The notes under the pieces were generated by a model. It saw nothing but the letters and a program-made list of their open reading frames with translations. It was not told the origin of the DNA and made no database searches. From VAZQ01 sp963739385 (GTDB lineage: Bacteria; Pseudomonadota; Alphaproteobacteria; Rhizobiales; Xanthobacteraceae), in NCBI GenBank assembly GCA_963739385.1, contig CAVUAI010000027.1:62001-126000 (forward strand): DNA of 64,000 bases. The letters are read 5' to 3'. Numbering within the stretch: the stretch's first letter is position 1; each line of letters starts with the position of its first letter. Of the stretch, positions 39,457-46,764 are shown piece by piece. The translations under genes and the position numbers were made by a program.

Positions 39457-40461
39457 TCAGCGTCCACCCAGCGGGGCATGGCCGGAGAGCCTGGCGAGCT
39501 CAGCCTGCCGGACGTTCTCGCGGCGCATGAACTCGGCGAATTTCTCCGGTGTGTTGTCGGCGGGAATGGTCATGCCCAGCGGCTCCATGCGGCGCCGGAA
39601 CGCGGCGGAGGTAATCGCGTCGTTGAGGTGCTTGTTGAGAAAGGCCACGATCGGCGCCGGGGTCTTGGCCGGCGCCGCGAGCCCCACGAAGCCGCGGTGA
39701 TCGACGCCGGCAAAGCCCAGCTCGCTCATGGTCGGAATGTCTGGCCAGCTCGCCATGCGTTGCGGACTCGCGACCGCGAGCGCACGCACCTTGCCGTCGT
39801 CATGAAGCGGCCTGGCGTTCGAGTAGAAAACGAAGGCGCCCTGAAGCTCGCCCGTGACCACCGCCGCCGCTGCGGGACCGGTGCCGCGATAGGGCACATC
39901 GACGATGCGCGTGCCGGCGAGCGCGTTGAGCTGCGTGATCGCGATGGCTGGCGAGGTCGCCGGACCGGAGCTGGCGAAGCTCACCTTGGTGGGGTTGGCC
40001 CTGGCATCGGCGATGACGTCCGCCACCGACCGGTATGGCAGGCTGGCATTGACGATGAGCACGAGCGGCGGCCCGTCCGTGATCTGGCCGATGAGCGCGA
40101 AGTCCTTGAGCGGGTCGTAGGGAACGGAGAGGTAGTGCAGGTTCTGAACGTCGGCGAGGGCGTTGACCAGGAGCGTGTAGCCGTCGGGATCCGCCCGCAC
40201 CACATAGCTGCCGCCGGTGACGCCGGACGCGCCCGGCTTGTTCTCCACCACGATCGACTGCCCGATGCGTTCCTGCATCTCCGCCGCCAGCACGCGCGCC
40301 GGTACATCAGAGAGGCCGCCGGCTGCGAACGGCACCACGAAGGTGACCGGCCGGTTGGGATAGGCCTGCGCGCGCGCATCGCCCGCGGCGAACAAGCCAA
40401 GCAGGATGGCGGCAAGACCCAGTCGGCAAAGGAAAAGCATCAGTCGCAGAGGTTTGCTCAT
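39457..40461 (-). CDS. TctC/Bug-family periplasmic binding protein (6 of 6)
   Basis: From the ATG at 40461 the product is 334 residues with a Sec signal peptide ending near ARAQA. Family motifs: YPNRPVTFVVPFAAGGLSDVPAR, DPDGYTLL, VPYRGTGPAAAAVVTGELQ and IPTMSELG. The ribosome binding site is poor, and an ATG 7 codons later is possible. It lies 48 bases upstream of ridA on the same strand, so both are probably co-transcribed. It is divergent from the amino-acid-type binding protein at 40639. Confidence 0.92.
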   Translation of the reverse strand: MSKPLRLMLFLCRLGLAAILLGLFAAGDARAQAYPNRPVTFVVPFAAGGLSDVPARVLAAEMQERIGQSIVVENKPGASGVTGGSYVVRADPDGYTLLVNALADVQNLHYLSVPYDPLKDFALIGQITDGPPLVLIVNASLPYRSVADVIADARANPTKVSFASSGPATSPAIAITQLNALAGTRIVDVPYRGTGPAAAAVVTGELQGAFVFYSNARPLHDDGKVRALAVASPQRMASWPDIPTMSELGFAGVDHRGFVGLAAPAKTPAPIVAFLNKHLNDAITSAAFRRRMEPLGMTIPADNTPEKFAEFMRRENVRQAELARLSGHAPLGGR

Positions 40462-40638
40462 GGCTCGCTTGGTGGAAACTGTGGTGGCCGGCGGTATGGA
40501 TCGTAATCGGCAGACGGCGCACTTCACAAGCGCGATGTGACGCGGGGCTGCGCTCAGCCAGCGCGACCCGGCCCTTGCAATGCAATTGCGCTGAGATAAT
40601 GTGGCGGATTATCGGGCTGGCTTCGAGGATTCCTTCCG

Positions 40639-41451
40639 ATGATCAAGGCACTCGCGTCGCTCGCCGTCCTCTTGTCCGCTTCTCTCTCTTTCATCCCGGG
40701 TGCCATGGCCGAGACAGTCCCACGCAACGTCGTAACGGAGCTCGCACCGACCGGCAAGCTTCGCGCCGCCATCAACTTCGGCAACATCGTGCTGGCACAA
40801 AGAGATCCTGCAGGCGGCGAGCCCCGCGGTGTATCGGCCGAGCTCGCCCGCGAGCTCGCCAAGCGCATGGGCGTTCCGATCGAATACGTCACGTTCGATG
40901 CGGCCGGCAAGGTGTTCGAGGCCCTCAAGGCCGGCGCGTGGGACGTAGCCTTCCTGGCGATCGATCCGGTCCGCTCGGAGGGAATTGAGTTCACCCCGCC
41001 ATACGTTGTGATCGAAGGCGCCTATGCCGTGCCGGCCAACTCACCGCTGCAGACCAACGAGGACGTCGATCGCGACGGCGTTCGGGTCGCGGTCGCGCGC
41101 GGGAGCGCCTACGACCTCTATCTCACGCGGGCGCTGAAGCATGCCAAGCTGGTGCGCGAGCCGAGCGGACCCGAAGCACTCGAGCTCTTTCGCAAAGATC
41201 GGCTCGAGGTTGCCGCCGGCGTGAAACAGCCGATCATCCTGTTCGCGAAAGAGCATCCGGACGTGCGGGTGATCCCGGGCCGCTTCATGGTCATCGAGCA
41301 GGCCATGGGCACGCCCAAGGGCCGCGACGCGAGCGTGCGCTATCTGCGCGTATTCATCGAGGAGATGAAAGCTTCGGGTTTCGTCGCCAAGGCGCTGCAG
41401 GCGAGCGGACAAACCGATGCCGCTGTCGCTCCGCCGGCACCGGCAAAGTAG
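40639..41451 (+). CDS. ABC transporter substrate-binding protein, family 3 (amino acid type)
   Basis: A 270-residue protein with a Sec signal (cleavage near AMAET). The SBP_bac_3 fold is recognised by GKLRAAINFGN, GVSAELARELAKRMGVPIEYV, AWDVAFLAIDPVRSEGIEFTPPYVVIEG and VAVARGSAYDLYLTR. Such proteins deliver amino acids or opine-like compounds to a His/Gln-type ABC importer. No permease or ATPase lies next to it. The C-terminal tail is Ala/Pro-rich. It is separated from the stressosome region by the minus-strand response regulator at 41550. Confidence 0.87.
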   Translation: MIKALASLAVLLSASLSFIPGAMAETVPRNVVTELAPTGKLRAAINFGNIVLAQRDPAGGEPRGVSAELARELAKRMGVPIEYVTFDAAGKVFEALKAGAWDVAFLAIDPVRSEGIEFTPPYVVIEGAYAVPANSPLQTNEDVDRDGVRVAVARGSAYDLYLTRALKHAKLVREPSGPEALELFRKDRLEVAAGVKQPIILFAKEHPDVRVIPGRFMVIEQAMGTPKGRDASVRYLRVFIEEMKASGFVAKALQASGQTDAAVAPPAPAK

Positions 41452-41549
41452 TCACACCCGTACGATTGGCTGGTTCGTCCAGCAGCAATATCTCCGCCAT
41501 GCGCCGGGTCGGGGCCGTTTCGGCCTCGAGGGCTCGCGGCGTAGCCGAA

Positions 41550-41918
41550 TTATCGTGCGAGGCAGGCGCCGACCTGCTGACTGAGCTCGGCGATCTCCAG
41601 CGGCTTATGCAGAACCGGACCCGGCAGGGCCGGTTCATCGGCGAGAATCTCCGGATAGGCGGTGACGATAATGACCGGGATCCGTGGCCTTCTGCTCGCC
41701 ACCATACGCGCAAGCGAGAGACCGTGCGGCTCACCGTCGAGCAGCCGGACGTCGGTGACGACGATATCGATCTTGTGGGCGTCGAGTTCGTTCAGCGCCG
41801 CCATCGAGCTCGCCGCTACGATCGTCTCGTAGCCCTCGTGCTGGAGATGCCGCGCCGCCGCGTACGCGAAGGCCGCGTCGTCCTCGACGATAAGAATCCG
41901 CTGCCGGGAATTCACCAT
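41550..41918 (-). CDS. Single-domain response regulator (CheY-like)
   Basis: The ATG at 41918 follows GAGGGGGAGG and gives 122 residues that are a single receiver domain with no output domain. The acidic pocket is VEDD at 11-14, the phospho-acceptor is Asp56 (VVTDVRL), the Thr/Ser switch is at VTAY and the Lys is in LHKPLE. It therefore works as a phosphate relay or interacts directly with a protein. It is divergent from the rsbR-rsbS-rsbT operon, 411 bases away, and two hybrid histidine kinases end that operon, so it is a likely partner. The frame upstream to 42020 has no start signal. Confidence 0.86.
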   Translation of the reverse strand: MVNSRQRILIVEDDAAFAYAAARHLQHEGYETIVAASSMAALNELDAHKIDIVVTDVRLLDGEPHGLSLARMVASRRPRIPVIIVTAYPEILADEPALPGPVLHKPLEIAELSQQVGACLAR

Positions 41919-42329
41919 GCCTCCCCCTCCTCGGCAGGGCAGACGCGTCGCCCCGTCGTTGGAACACAACGGGATTGAAGCGTCCACTATGCACCCTTGC
42001 CGGCCCGATTCCAACGTCAAGAATCATCGCAACTCTGCCTGACACGGCCGGCGTCTTGATCGCGGGCCAGATCGCTTCCTGGCTCGGCCGCCGTAGGGCA
42101 TGGGCGCGATTGGAACTTTTCGCCGCGCTGGAACTTGTGACCAGCAGTTAAAGGGCGCCCCGCCGCGGTCAGCGCAGGCGGGCGTTTGTCTCTGCCAGGC
42201 TTCGGGCTGGCTTGGATCGCGTTGCACGAGGGAAATTTCATTGTCTTTCAGAGACATCGCAACTTGGCCCCGTTTGCTTAGGCGCCAAGGAGATGTCGAT
42301 CGAAATCAACGATTAGGCGGAGATAACTG
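41919..42329. other. Intergenic region between the response regulator and the stressosome operon
   Basis: These 411 bases hold the divergent promoters for the regulator and for rsbR. An 8-base direct repeat TGGAACTT lies at 42109-42116 and 42127-42134, 18 bases apart, about 200 bases upstream of rsbR. GGAAC resembles the -35 element of alphaproteobacterial EcfG promoters, but no CGTT-type -10 stands at the required distance, so I do not claim one. A very short frame at 42292 abuts an AAGGAG with no spacer and is unlikely to be a leader peptide. Nothing else stands out. Confidence 0.45.
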
Positions 42330-43220
42330 ATGATGGTGCGCGGTGAAGCGGGCACTCTTCCCCAGCTTGTTGCCGAACATGCAAAGGAAATCGTCACGGA
42401 GTGGGTCGATCTTCTCAGGAAGGCCGGCACGCTGCAGACCGGACGCATCAAGGAAGGCGAGCTGCAGACGCAGTGTCGCAATTTCCTGGAATTGCTGCGG
42501 GACGCCCTCGCCAAGGCCGGTACCAACGGCAGCCACGAGGCCTATCGACCGGTTCGCGACCAGCTGGCCGATCTCACACGATCCCGCGCCATCCAGGGCT
42601 TTTCGCCGGCTGAGACGGCGACGTTCGTCTTCTCGCTCAAGCAGCCGTTGTTCAATGTGCTGACTCGCAGCAAAGGCACGAGCGCTGCCGAGCTTGCGCA
42701 GCAAATATGGTCGATCACGCGGTTGCTCGACGATCTCGGCCTGCACACCATGGAGGTGTACCAGAAAAGCCGCGAAGAGGTGATCGCCCGCCAGCACCGG
42801 GAGATCTCCGAGCTCTCCACTCCCGTCGTCAAGCTCTGGGACGGCATTCTGGCGCTGCCCTTGATCGGCACGCTCGATAGCCAGCGCACCCAGGTCGTGA
42901 TGGAGAATCTGCTGCAGACCATCGTCGATCAGGGCAGCGAAATCGCGATCATCGACATCACGGGTGTGCCGACGGTCGATACGCTGACGGCGCAACATCT
43001 GATCAAGACAGTATCGGCGGCGCGCTTGATGGGCGCCGATTGCATCATCAGCGGCATCCGCCCGCAGATCGCGCAGACCATCGTTCATCTCGGCGTCGAG
43101 CTCAACGTCATTTCCAAGGCGACGTTGGCCGACGCTTTTGCGGTGGCGCTGCGCCGCGTAGGCCGGACCGTTGTTCCAATCAAAGCGGCCAACCGCGCGC
43201 CCAAAGCCGCGTCGGAATAG
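42330..43220 (+). CDS. rsbR: RsbR-type stressosome protein (RsbRD-like N-domain plus STAS domain)
   Basis: A 296-residue protein. Residues about 10-150 are an all-helical N-terminal domain of the RsbRD type (EHAKEIVTEWVDLLRKAG..., QGFSPAETATFVFSLKQPL); residues about 165-285 form a STAS domain. The two phosphorylated Thr of Bacillus RsbR map to Thr218 (VPTVDTLTA) and Thr250 (RPQIAQT), both kept. In known stressosomes RsbR and RsbS form a large cytoplasmic shell that holds the RsbT kinase; the N-domain senses the signal. It is the first gene of the unit, 9 bases before rsbS. The ATG at 42330 has GGAGA upstream; the adjacent ATG 42333 is equally possible. Confidence 0.92.
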   Translation: MMVRGEAGTLPQLVAEHAKEIVTEWVDLLRKAGTLQTGRIKEGELQTQCRNFLELLRDALAKAGTNGSHEAYRPVRDQLADLTRSRAIQGFSPAETATFVFSLKQPLFNVLTRSKGTSAAELAQQIWSITRLLDDLGLHTMEVYQKSREEVIARQHREISELSTPVVKLWDGILALPLIGTLDSQRTQVVMENLLQTIVDQGSEIAIIDITGVPTVDTLTAQHLIKTVSAARLMGADCIISGIRPQIAQTIVHLGVELNVISKATLADAFAVALRRVGRTVVPIKAANRAPKAASE

Positions 43221-43229
43221 GCCGTTTCG

Positions 43230-43619
43230 ATGGATCGCATCCCAATCCTGAAGCTGGGTGAAGCTCTGCTGGTGTCGATTCAGGTCGACATGCATGATCG
43301 CCTGGCGACCGCGCTCGAGGAAGATCTCACCGCCAAGATCGTCGCCCATCACGCCAAGGGCGTACTGATCGATATCTCGGCGCTCGAAATCGTCGACAGC
43401 TTCATCGGCCGCATGCTCGACAATATCGCCGCGGTATCGCGCGTGCTGGACGCCGAAACCGTCGTTGTGGGCATGCGGCCCGCGGTGGCGATCACCTTGG
43501 TCGAGCTCGGCCTGTCACTTTCGGGAGTAAAGACGGCATTGAACGTGGAACGCGGCATGGTGCTGATCAGGCGCCGGCTCGAGGACGCGGAGGCCGTCGA
43601 TGGCGACGCTGAGGAGTGA
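43230..43619 (+). CDS. rsbS: RsbS stressosome scaffold (single STAS domain)
   Basis: A 129-residue STAS protein. The motif LIDISALEIVDSFIGRML holds the Ser57 that RsbT phosphorylates in the Bacillus protein (Ser59 there). The start IPILKLGEALLVSIQVDMHD is typical of RsbS. It is the core of the stressosome shell. Its C-terminus is slightly extended with acidic residues, and the last 20 bases overlap the start of rsbT, a sign of coupled translation. Confidence 0.93.
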   Translation: MDRIPILKLGEALLVSIQVDMHDRLATALEEDLTAKIVAHHAKGVLIDISALEIVDSFIGRMLDNIAAVSRVLDAETVVVGMRPAVAITLVELGLSLSGVKTALNVERGMVLIRRRLEDAEAVDGDAEE

Positions 43620-44004
43620 GACAATCCAGGTCCGCTCCTCGGACGACATCGTGCGCGTCCGCCAACAGGTCCGCGCCCAGGCGGTGGAAGCCGGGCTGTC
43701 GCTGGTCGATCAGACCAAGATCATCACGGCCGCGAGCGAGCTCGCCCGCAACACGCTTGACTACGGTGGAGGCGGCACCGCCATGCTCGAAATCGTGAAT
43801 GACGGCGACAGGAAAGGCGTGCGGTTGACCTTCGAGGACCGGGGGCCCGGCATTGCCGACATTCAGCTCGCGCTCAAGGATGGCTACACCACCGGCACCG
43901 GACTCGGTCTCGGCTTGGGCGGAGCGAAACGGCTATCGAACGAGTTCTCCATTCAATCCAAGGCTGGCGAAGGCACACGCGTGAGCATCGCGCGTTGGAA
44001 GTAA
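43600..44004 (+). CDS. rsbT: RsbT serine/threonine kinase (GHKL fold)
   Basis: A 134-residue kinase of the RsbT/RsbW group. The N-box is ASELARNTLDYGGGG, the G1 box is EDRGPGIAD and the G2 box is GTGLGLGLGGAKRL; all ATP contacts are present. RsbT phosphorylates RsbR and RsbS and, when released, activates the downstream partner. In Bacillus that partner is the RsbU phosphatase; none is present here, so the output protein must be different. The reading frame overlaps rsbS by 20 bases. Confidence 0.93.
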   Translation: MATLRSETIQVRSSDDIVRVRQQVRAQAVEAGLSLVDQTKIITAASELARNTLDYGGGGTAMLEIVNDGDRKGVRLTFEDRGPGIADIQLALKDGYTTGTGLGLGLGGAKRLSNEFSIQSKAGEGTRVSIARWK

Positions 44005-44005
44005 T

Positions 44006-45010
44006 GTGATGGTCAACCTGGCGGTAATGGAGGCGAGCGGGGTTGCAGAAGCGCGGCGGCGCTGTGTCGAAACCGCGGAAAGTGCGGGATTCGGGACGAA
44101 GGATGCCGGAAAGGTCGCCATCGTTGCGACCGAGCTTGCGACCAATCTGATCAAGCATGGCGGCGGCGGCGAGATACTGCTTGCCACCTACGAGGAACCG
44201 GGATCGAGCGGCATCGAGCTCATTGCCCTCGACCGCGGCCCCGGCATTGCGGATCTGCAGGCTTGTCTCGCCGACGGCTATTCGAGCGCAGGCACGCCCG
44301 GCAATGGCCTCGGCGCGGTCTTTCGACAATCTCATCTGGTGGATATTGCATCCTGGCCCGGCCTCGGAACGGCGATCCTTGCGCGGCTGGAACCGGGGCC
44401 GGCTCCAAAGAGCAAGAACGACGCAGTATCTCCCTGGGGCGCGGTATGCGCACCGATGCCCGGCGAGGACGTCTGCGGAGACGCCTGGAGCGTCGAGGAC
44501 AGCGAGGGAAACCGGACGATCCTCGTCGCCGACGGATTGGGACATGGGCCCGATGCTGCAGATGCATCGGTCCAGGCCGTGCGCGTCTTCAAGCGTCACA
44601 TGGGTCACCGCGTGCCGACCGTGCTGGACTATATCCACGGCGGATTGCGTGCCACGCGCGGCGCGGCGGTATCGATCGCACGGATCGAGCGGGCGGACGA
44701 AAAAATCGTGTTTGCGGGCATCGGCAATGTTGCGGGCGTCATCGTCGGGGATAACGGCGTTCGCCGCATGGTATCGCTGCCCGGCACGGCCGGCCACAAT
44801 GCCCGCAAGATTCAGTCATTCGACTATCCGTTCCAGGGCGGGATCGCCATCCTGCATTCGGACGGACTTGGCACTAGCTGGTCGCTGGATCGATACCCTG
44901 GCCTCGCGCGGGCGCACCCGACACTGGTGGCGGCAGTGCTCTATCGCGACTTCTGGCGGCGGCGGGATGACGTGACGGTCGTCGTCGCCAATGGAGCAGC
45001 GGCAGGATGA
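44006..45010 (+). CDS. rsbX: RsbX-like phosphatase with an N-terminal RsbT-like ATPase domain
   Basis: A 334-residue fusion. Residues about 5-135 are a second GHKL ATPase domain (N-box VATELATNLIKHGGGG, G1 LDRGPGIADL); residues about 140-330 are a PP2C/SpoIIE phosphatase domain with metal-binding Asp in DVCGDAW, VADGLGHG, HSDGLG and RRDDVTVVV. RsbX dephosphorylates RsbR/RsbS to reset the stressosome; here the attached ATPase could compete with RsbT for the scaffold. It begins 2 bases after rsbT and overlaps the next gene by 4. The start GTG 44006 or ATG 44009 cannot be distinguished. Confidence 0.89.
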   Translation: MMVNLAVMEASGVAEARRRCVETAESAGFGTKDAGKVAIVATELATNLIKHGGGGEILLATYEEPGSSGIELIALDRGPGIADLQACLADGYSSAGTPGNGLGAVFRQSHLVDIASWPGLGTAILARLEPGPAPKSKNDAVSPWGAVCAPMPGEDVCGDAWSVEDSEGNRTILVADGLGHGPDAADASVQAVRVFKRHMGHRVPTVLDYIHGGLRATRGAAVSIARIERADEKIVFAGIGNVAGVIVGDNGVRRMVSLPGTAGHNARKIQSFDYPFQGGIAILHSDGLGTSWSLDRYPGLARAHPTLVAAVLYRDFWRRRDDVTVVVANGAAAG

Positions 45011-46764
45011 CCTGGCCGATCGTAACCATGCCGATCGAGACCGAGGCCGACGTGGTTGGGGTGCGGCAACGCGCACGCTTGCTCGCGGAGCGACTGGGCT
45101 TCGAGCGCCAGGACCAGACGCGTGTCGCCACGGCCGTGTCGGAAATTGCGCGCAACGCCTTCAGCTATGCGGGCGGCGGCCGAGCCGACTTTCTGATCGA
45201 GTTGGAGTCCTCGCGCCAGGTCTTCGTCATTCGCATCAGCGACCAGGGCAAGGGAATTGCCGATCTCGACGCTGTCCTCGAAGGCCGGGTTCGTTCCGAG
45301 GAAGGAATGGGATTAGGTCTCGCCGGTGCGCGACGGCTGATGGACCGATTTCAGGCCGCATCCGAACCGGGCAAGGGAACGACCATTACGCTCGGCCAGA
45401 TCGTGCCCAGCCGGGCCGAAGCACTCACCCGCGCCATGCTCGCCGATGTAACCCGCGATCTGTCCGGCAATCGGACGGTCGATCCTCTCGCGCTCGTACG
45501 CGACCAGAATCGCGAGTTGTTGCAAAGCCTGGAAGAAATTCGGCGTCGTCAGGAAGAAGCCGAAGAGCTCAATCGCGAGCTTAGTGATACCAATCGCGGA
45601 GTGGTCGCGCTCTATGCCGAGCTCGACGAGCGGGCGGAGCAGTTGCGGCAGGCGAGCGAGCTCAAGTCCCGCTTCCTGTCCAATATGAGCCACGAATTTC
45701 GCACGCCGCTGAATTCCATCATGGCCCTGTCCCGTCTCCTGCTCGATCGCGTCGACGGCGATCTCAACCCGGAGCAGGAAAAGCAGGTCGGCTATATCCG
45801 TCGTTCGGCCGAGGGGCTGCTCGAGCTGGTGAACGATCTCCTCGATCTGGCCAAGGTCGAAGCAGGCAAGGCCGAGGTCAAGCCGGTGCCGTTTTCGGTT
45901 TCGGAGCTGTTCGGCGCGTTGCGCGGCGCATTGCGTCCGTTGCACGCCAATGCGGCGGTCGATCTGATTTTCGAATCGGATCCGGGGATCCCGGAGCTGT
46001 TCACCGATGAACCGAAAGTGGCGCAGATCCTGCGCAACCTGATCTCCAATGCGCTCAAGTTCACCGAGGTGGGCGAGGTACGGGTATCGGCGGAGTTCGA
46101 GCCGCATGCCGGGTCCGTGACGTTCTCGGTCCGCGACACCGGCATCGGGATCGCGCCCGAAGACCAGGAGCGCATCTTCGAGGAGTTCAGTCAGGTCGAC
46201 ACGCGGCTGCATCGCAAGGTCAAGGGGACCGGACTCGGGCTTTCGCTCTCGCGAACCCTGGCTCGCCTGCTGGGAGGCGAGATCGTCGTCGAAAGTGTGC
46301 CGGGCCAGGGTTCGGTCTTTCGATTGAGCCTCCCCGCCAGCCTCGTGGATGAAGCTTCGGCACGCGGACCGGCCGAACGTACGTCCCAACACGTCCTGGT
46401 GATCGATGACGACGAGACCTTCCGCTACGTCTTCCGTCAGCTGATCAGTGGCGATGCCCGCTATGAAGTGCACGATGCGGCGGATGGAGCAGAAGGACTT
46501 CGTCGCGCGCGCGAGGAGCAGCCTGATCTGATCATCCTTGATCTGCAAATGCCGCACGTCGACGGGTTTTCGGTCCTGAACGAGCTTGCGGCCGACAACA
46601 GGACCGCTGCAATCCCGATCGTCATCACGACCTCGCTCAACGTGACGCCCGAACTTCGGGCGCGACTGCCGGCAGGCATGAATATCCTCTCGAAGGAAGA
46701 TCTGTCGCGCGAAACGGTATCGATGCTTTTGCGCGAGGCGACCGAAAGCAGGCTGGTGTCATGA
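45007..46764 (+). CDS. Hybrid histidine kinase with RsbT-like N-terminal ATPase, HisKA-HATPase and receiver domains
   Basis: A 585-residue protein. Residues 1-130 form a third RsbT-like ATPase domain (VSEIARNAFSYAGGG; SDQGKGIADL; EGMGLGLAGARRL). A coiled coil (about 165-220) leads to a HisKA domain with the phosphorylated His229 (SHEFRTPLNS), a HATPase with NLISNALKF, DTGIGIAPED and KGTGLGLSLS, and a receiver at about 462-575 with Asp512 (IILDLQMP). No membrane segment, so it is cytoplasmic, as expected for stressosome readout. The ATPase front end is the probable docking module to RsbS or RsbR. The Lys of the receiver is in LSKEDL. It overlaps both neighbours by 4 bases. Confidence 0.92.
   Translation: MTWPIVTMPIETEADVVGVRQRARLLAERLGFERQDQTRVATAVSEIARNAFSYAGGGRADFLIELESSRQVFVIRISDQGKGIADLDAVLEGRVRSEEGMGLGLAGARRLMDRFQAASEPGKGTTITLGQIVPSRAEALTRAMLADVTRDLSGNRTVDPLALVRDQNRELLQSLEEIRRRQEEAEELNRELSDTNRGVVALYAELDERAEQLRQASELKSRFLSNMSHEFRTPLNSIMALSRLLLDRVDGDLNPEQEKQVGYIRRSAEGLLELVNDLLDLAKVEAGKAEVKPVPFSVSELFGALRGALRPLHANAAVDLIFESDPGIPELFTDEPKVAQILRNLISNALKFTEVGEVRVSAEFEPHAGSVTFSVRDTGIGIAPEDQERIFEEFSQVDTRLHRKVKGTGLGLSLSRTLARLLGGEIVVESVPGQGSVFRLSLPASLVDEASARGPAERTSQHVLVIDDDETFRYVFRQLISGDARYEVHDAADGAEGLRRAREEQPDLIILDLQMPHVDGFSVLNELAADNRTAAIPIVITTSLNVTPELRARLPAGMNILSKEDLSRETVSMLLREATESRLVS

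Noticed and set aside
41950..42140. EcfG-type (GGAAC...CGTT) general stress promoter upstream of the stressosome operon
   Set aside because: GGAAC occurs three times (near 41960, 42110 and 42128), but no CGTT-like element is found at 16-17 bases.
42292..42315. Seven-codon leader peptide before rsbR
   Set aside because: AAGGAG directly touches the ATG with no spacer, so translation is unlikely, and no attenuator hairpin follows.
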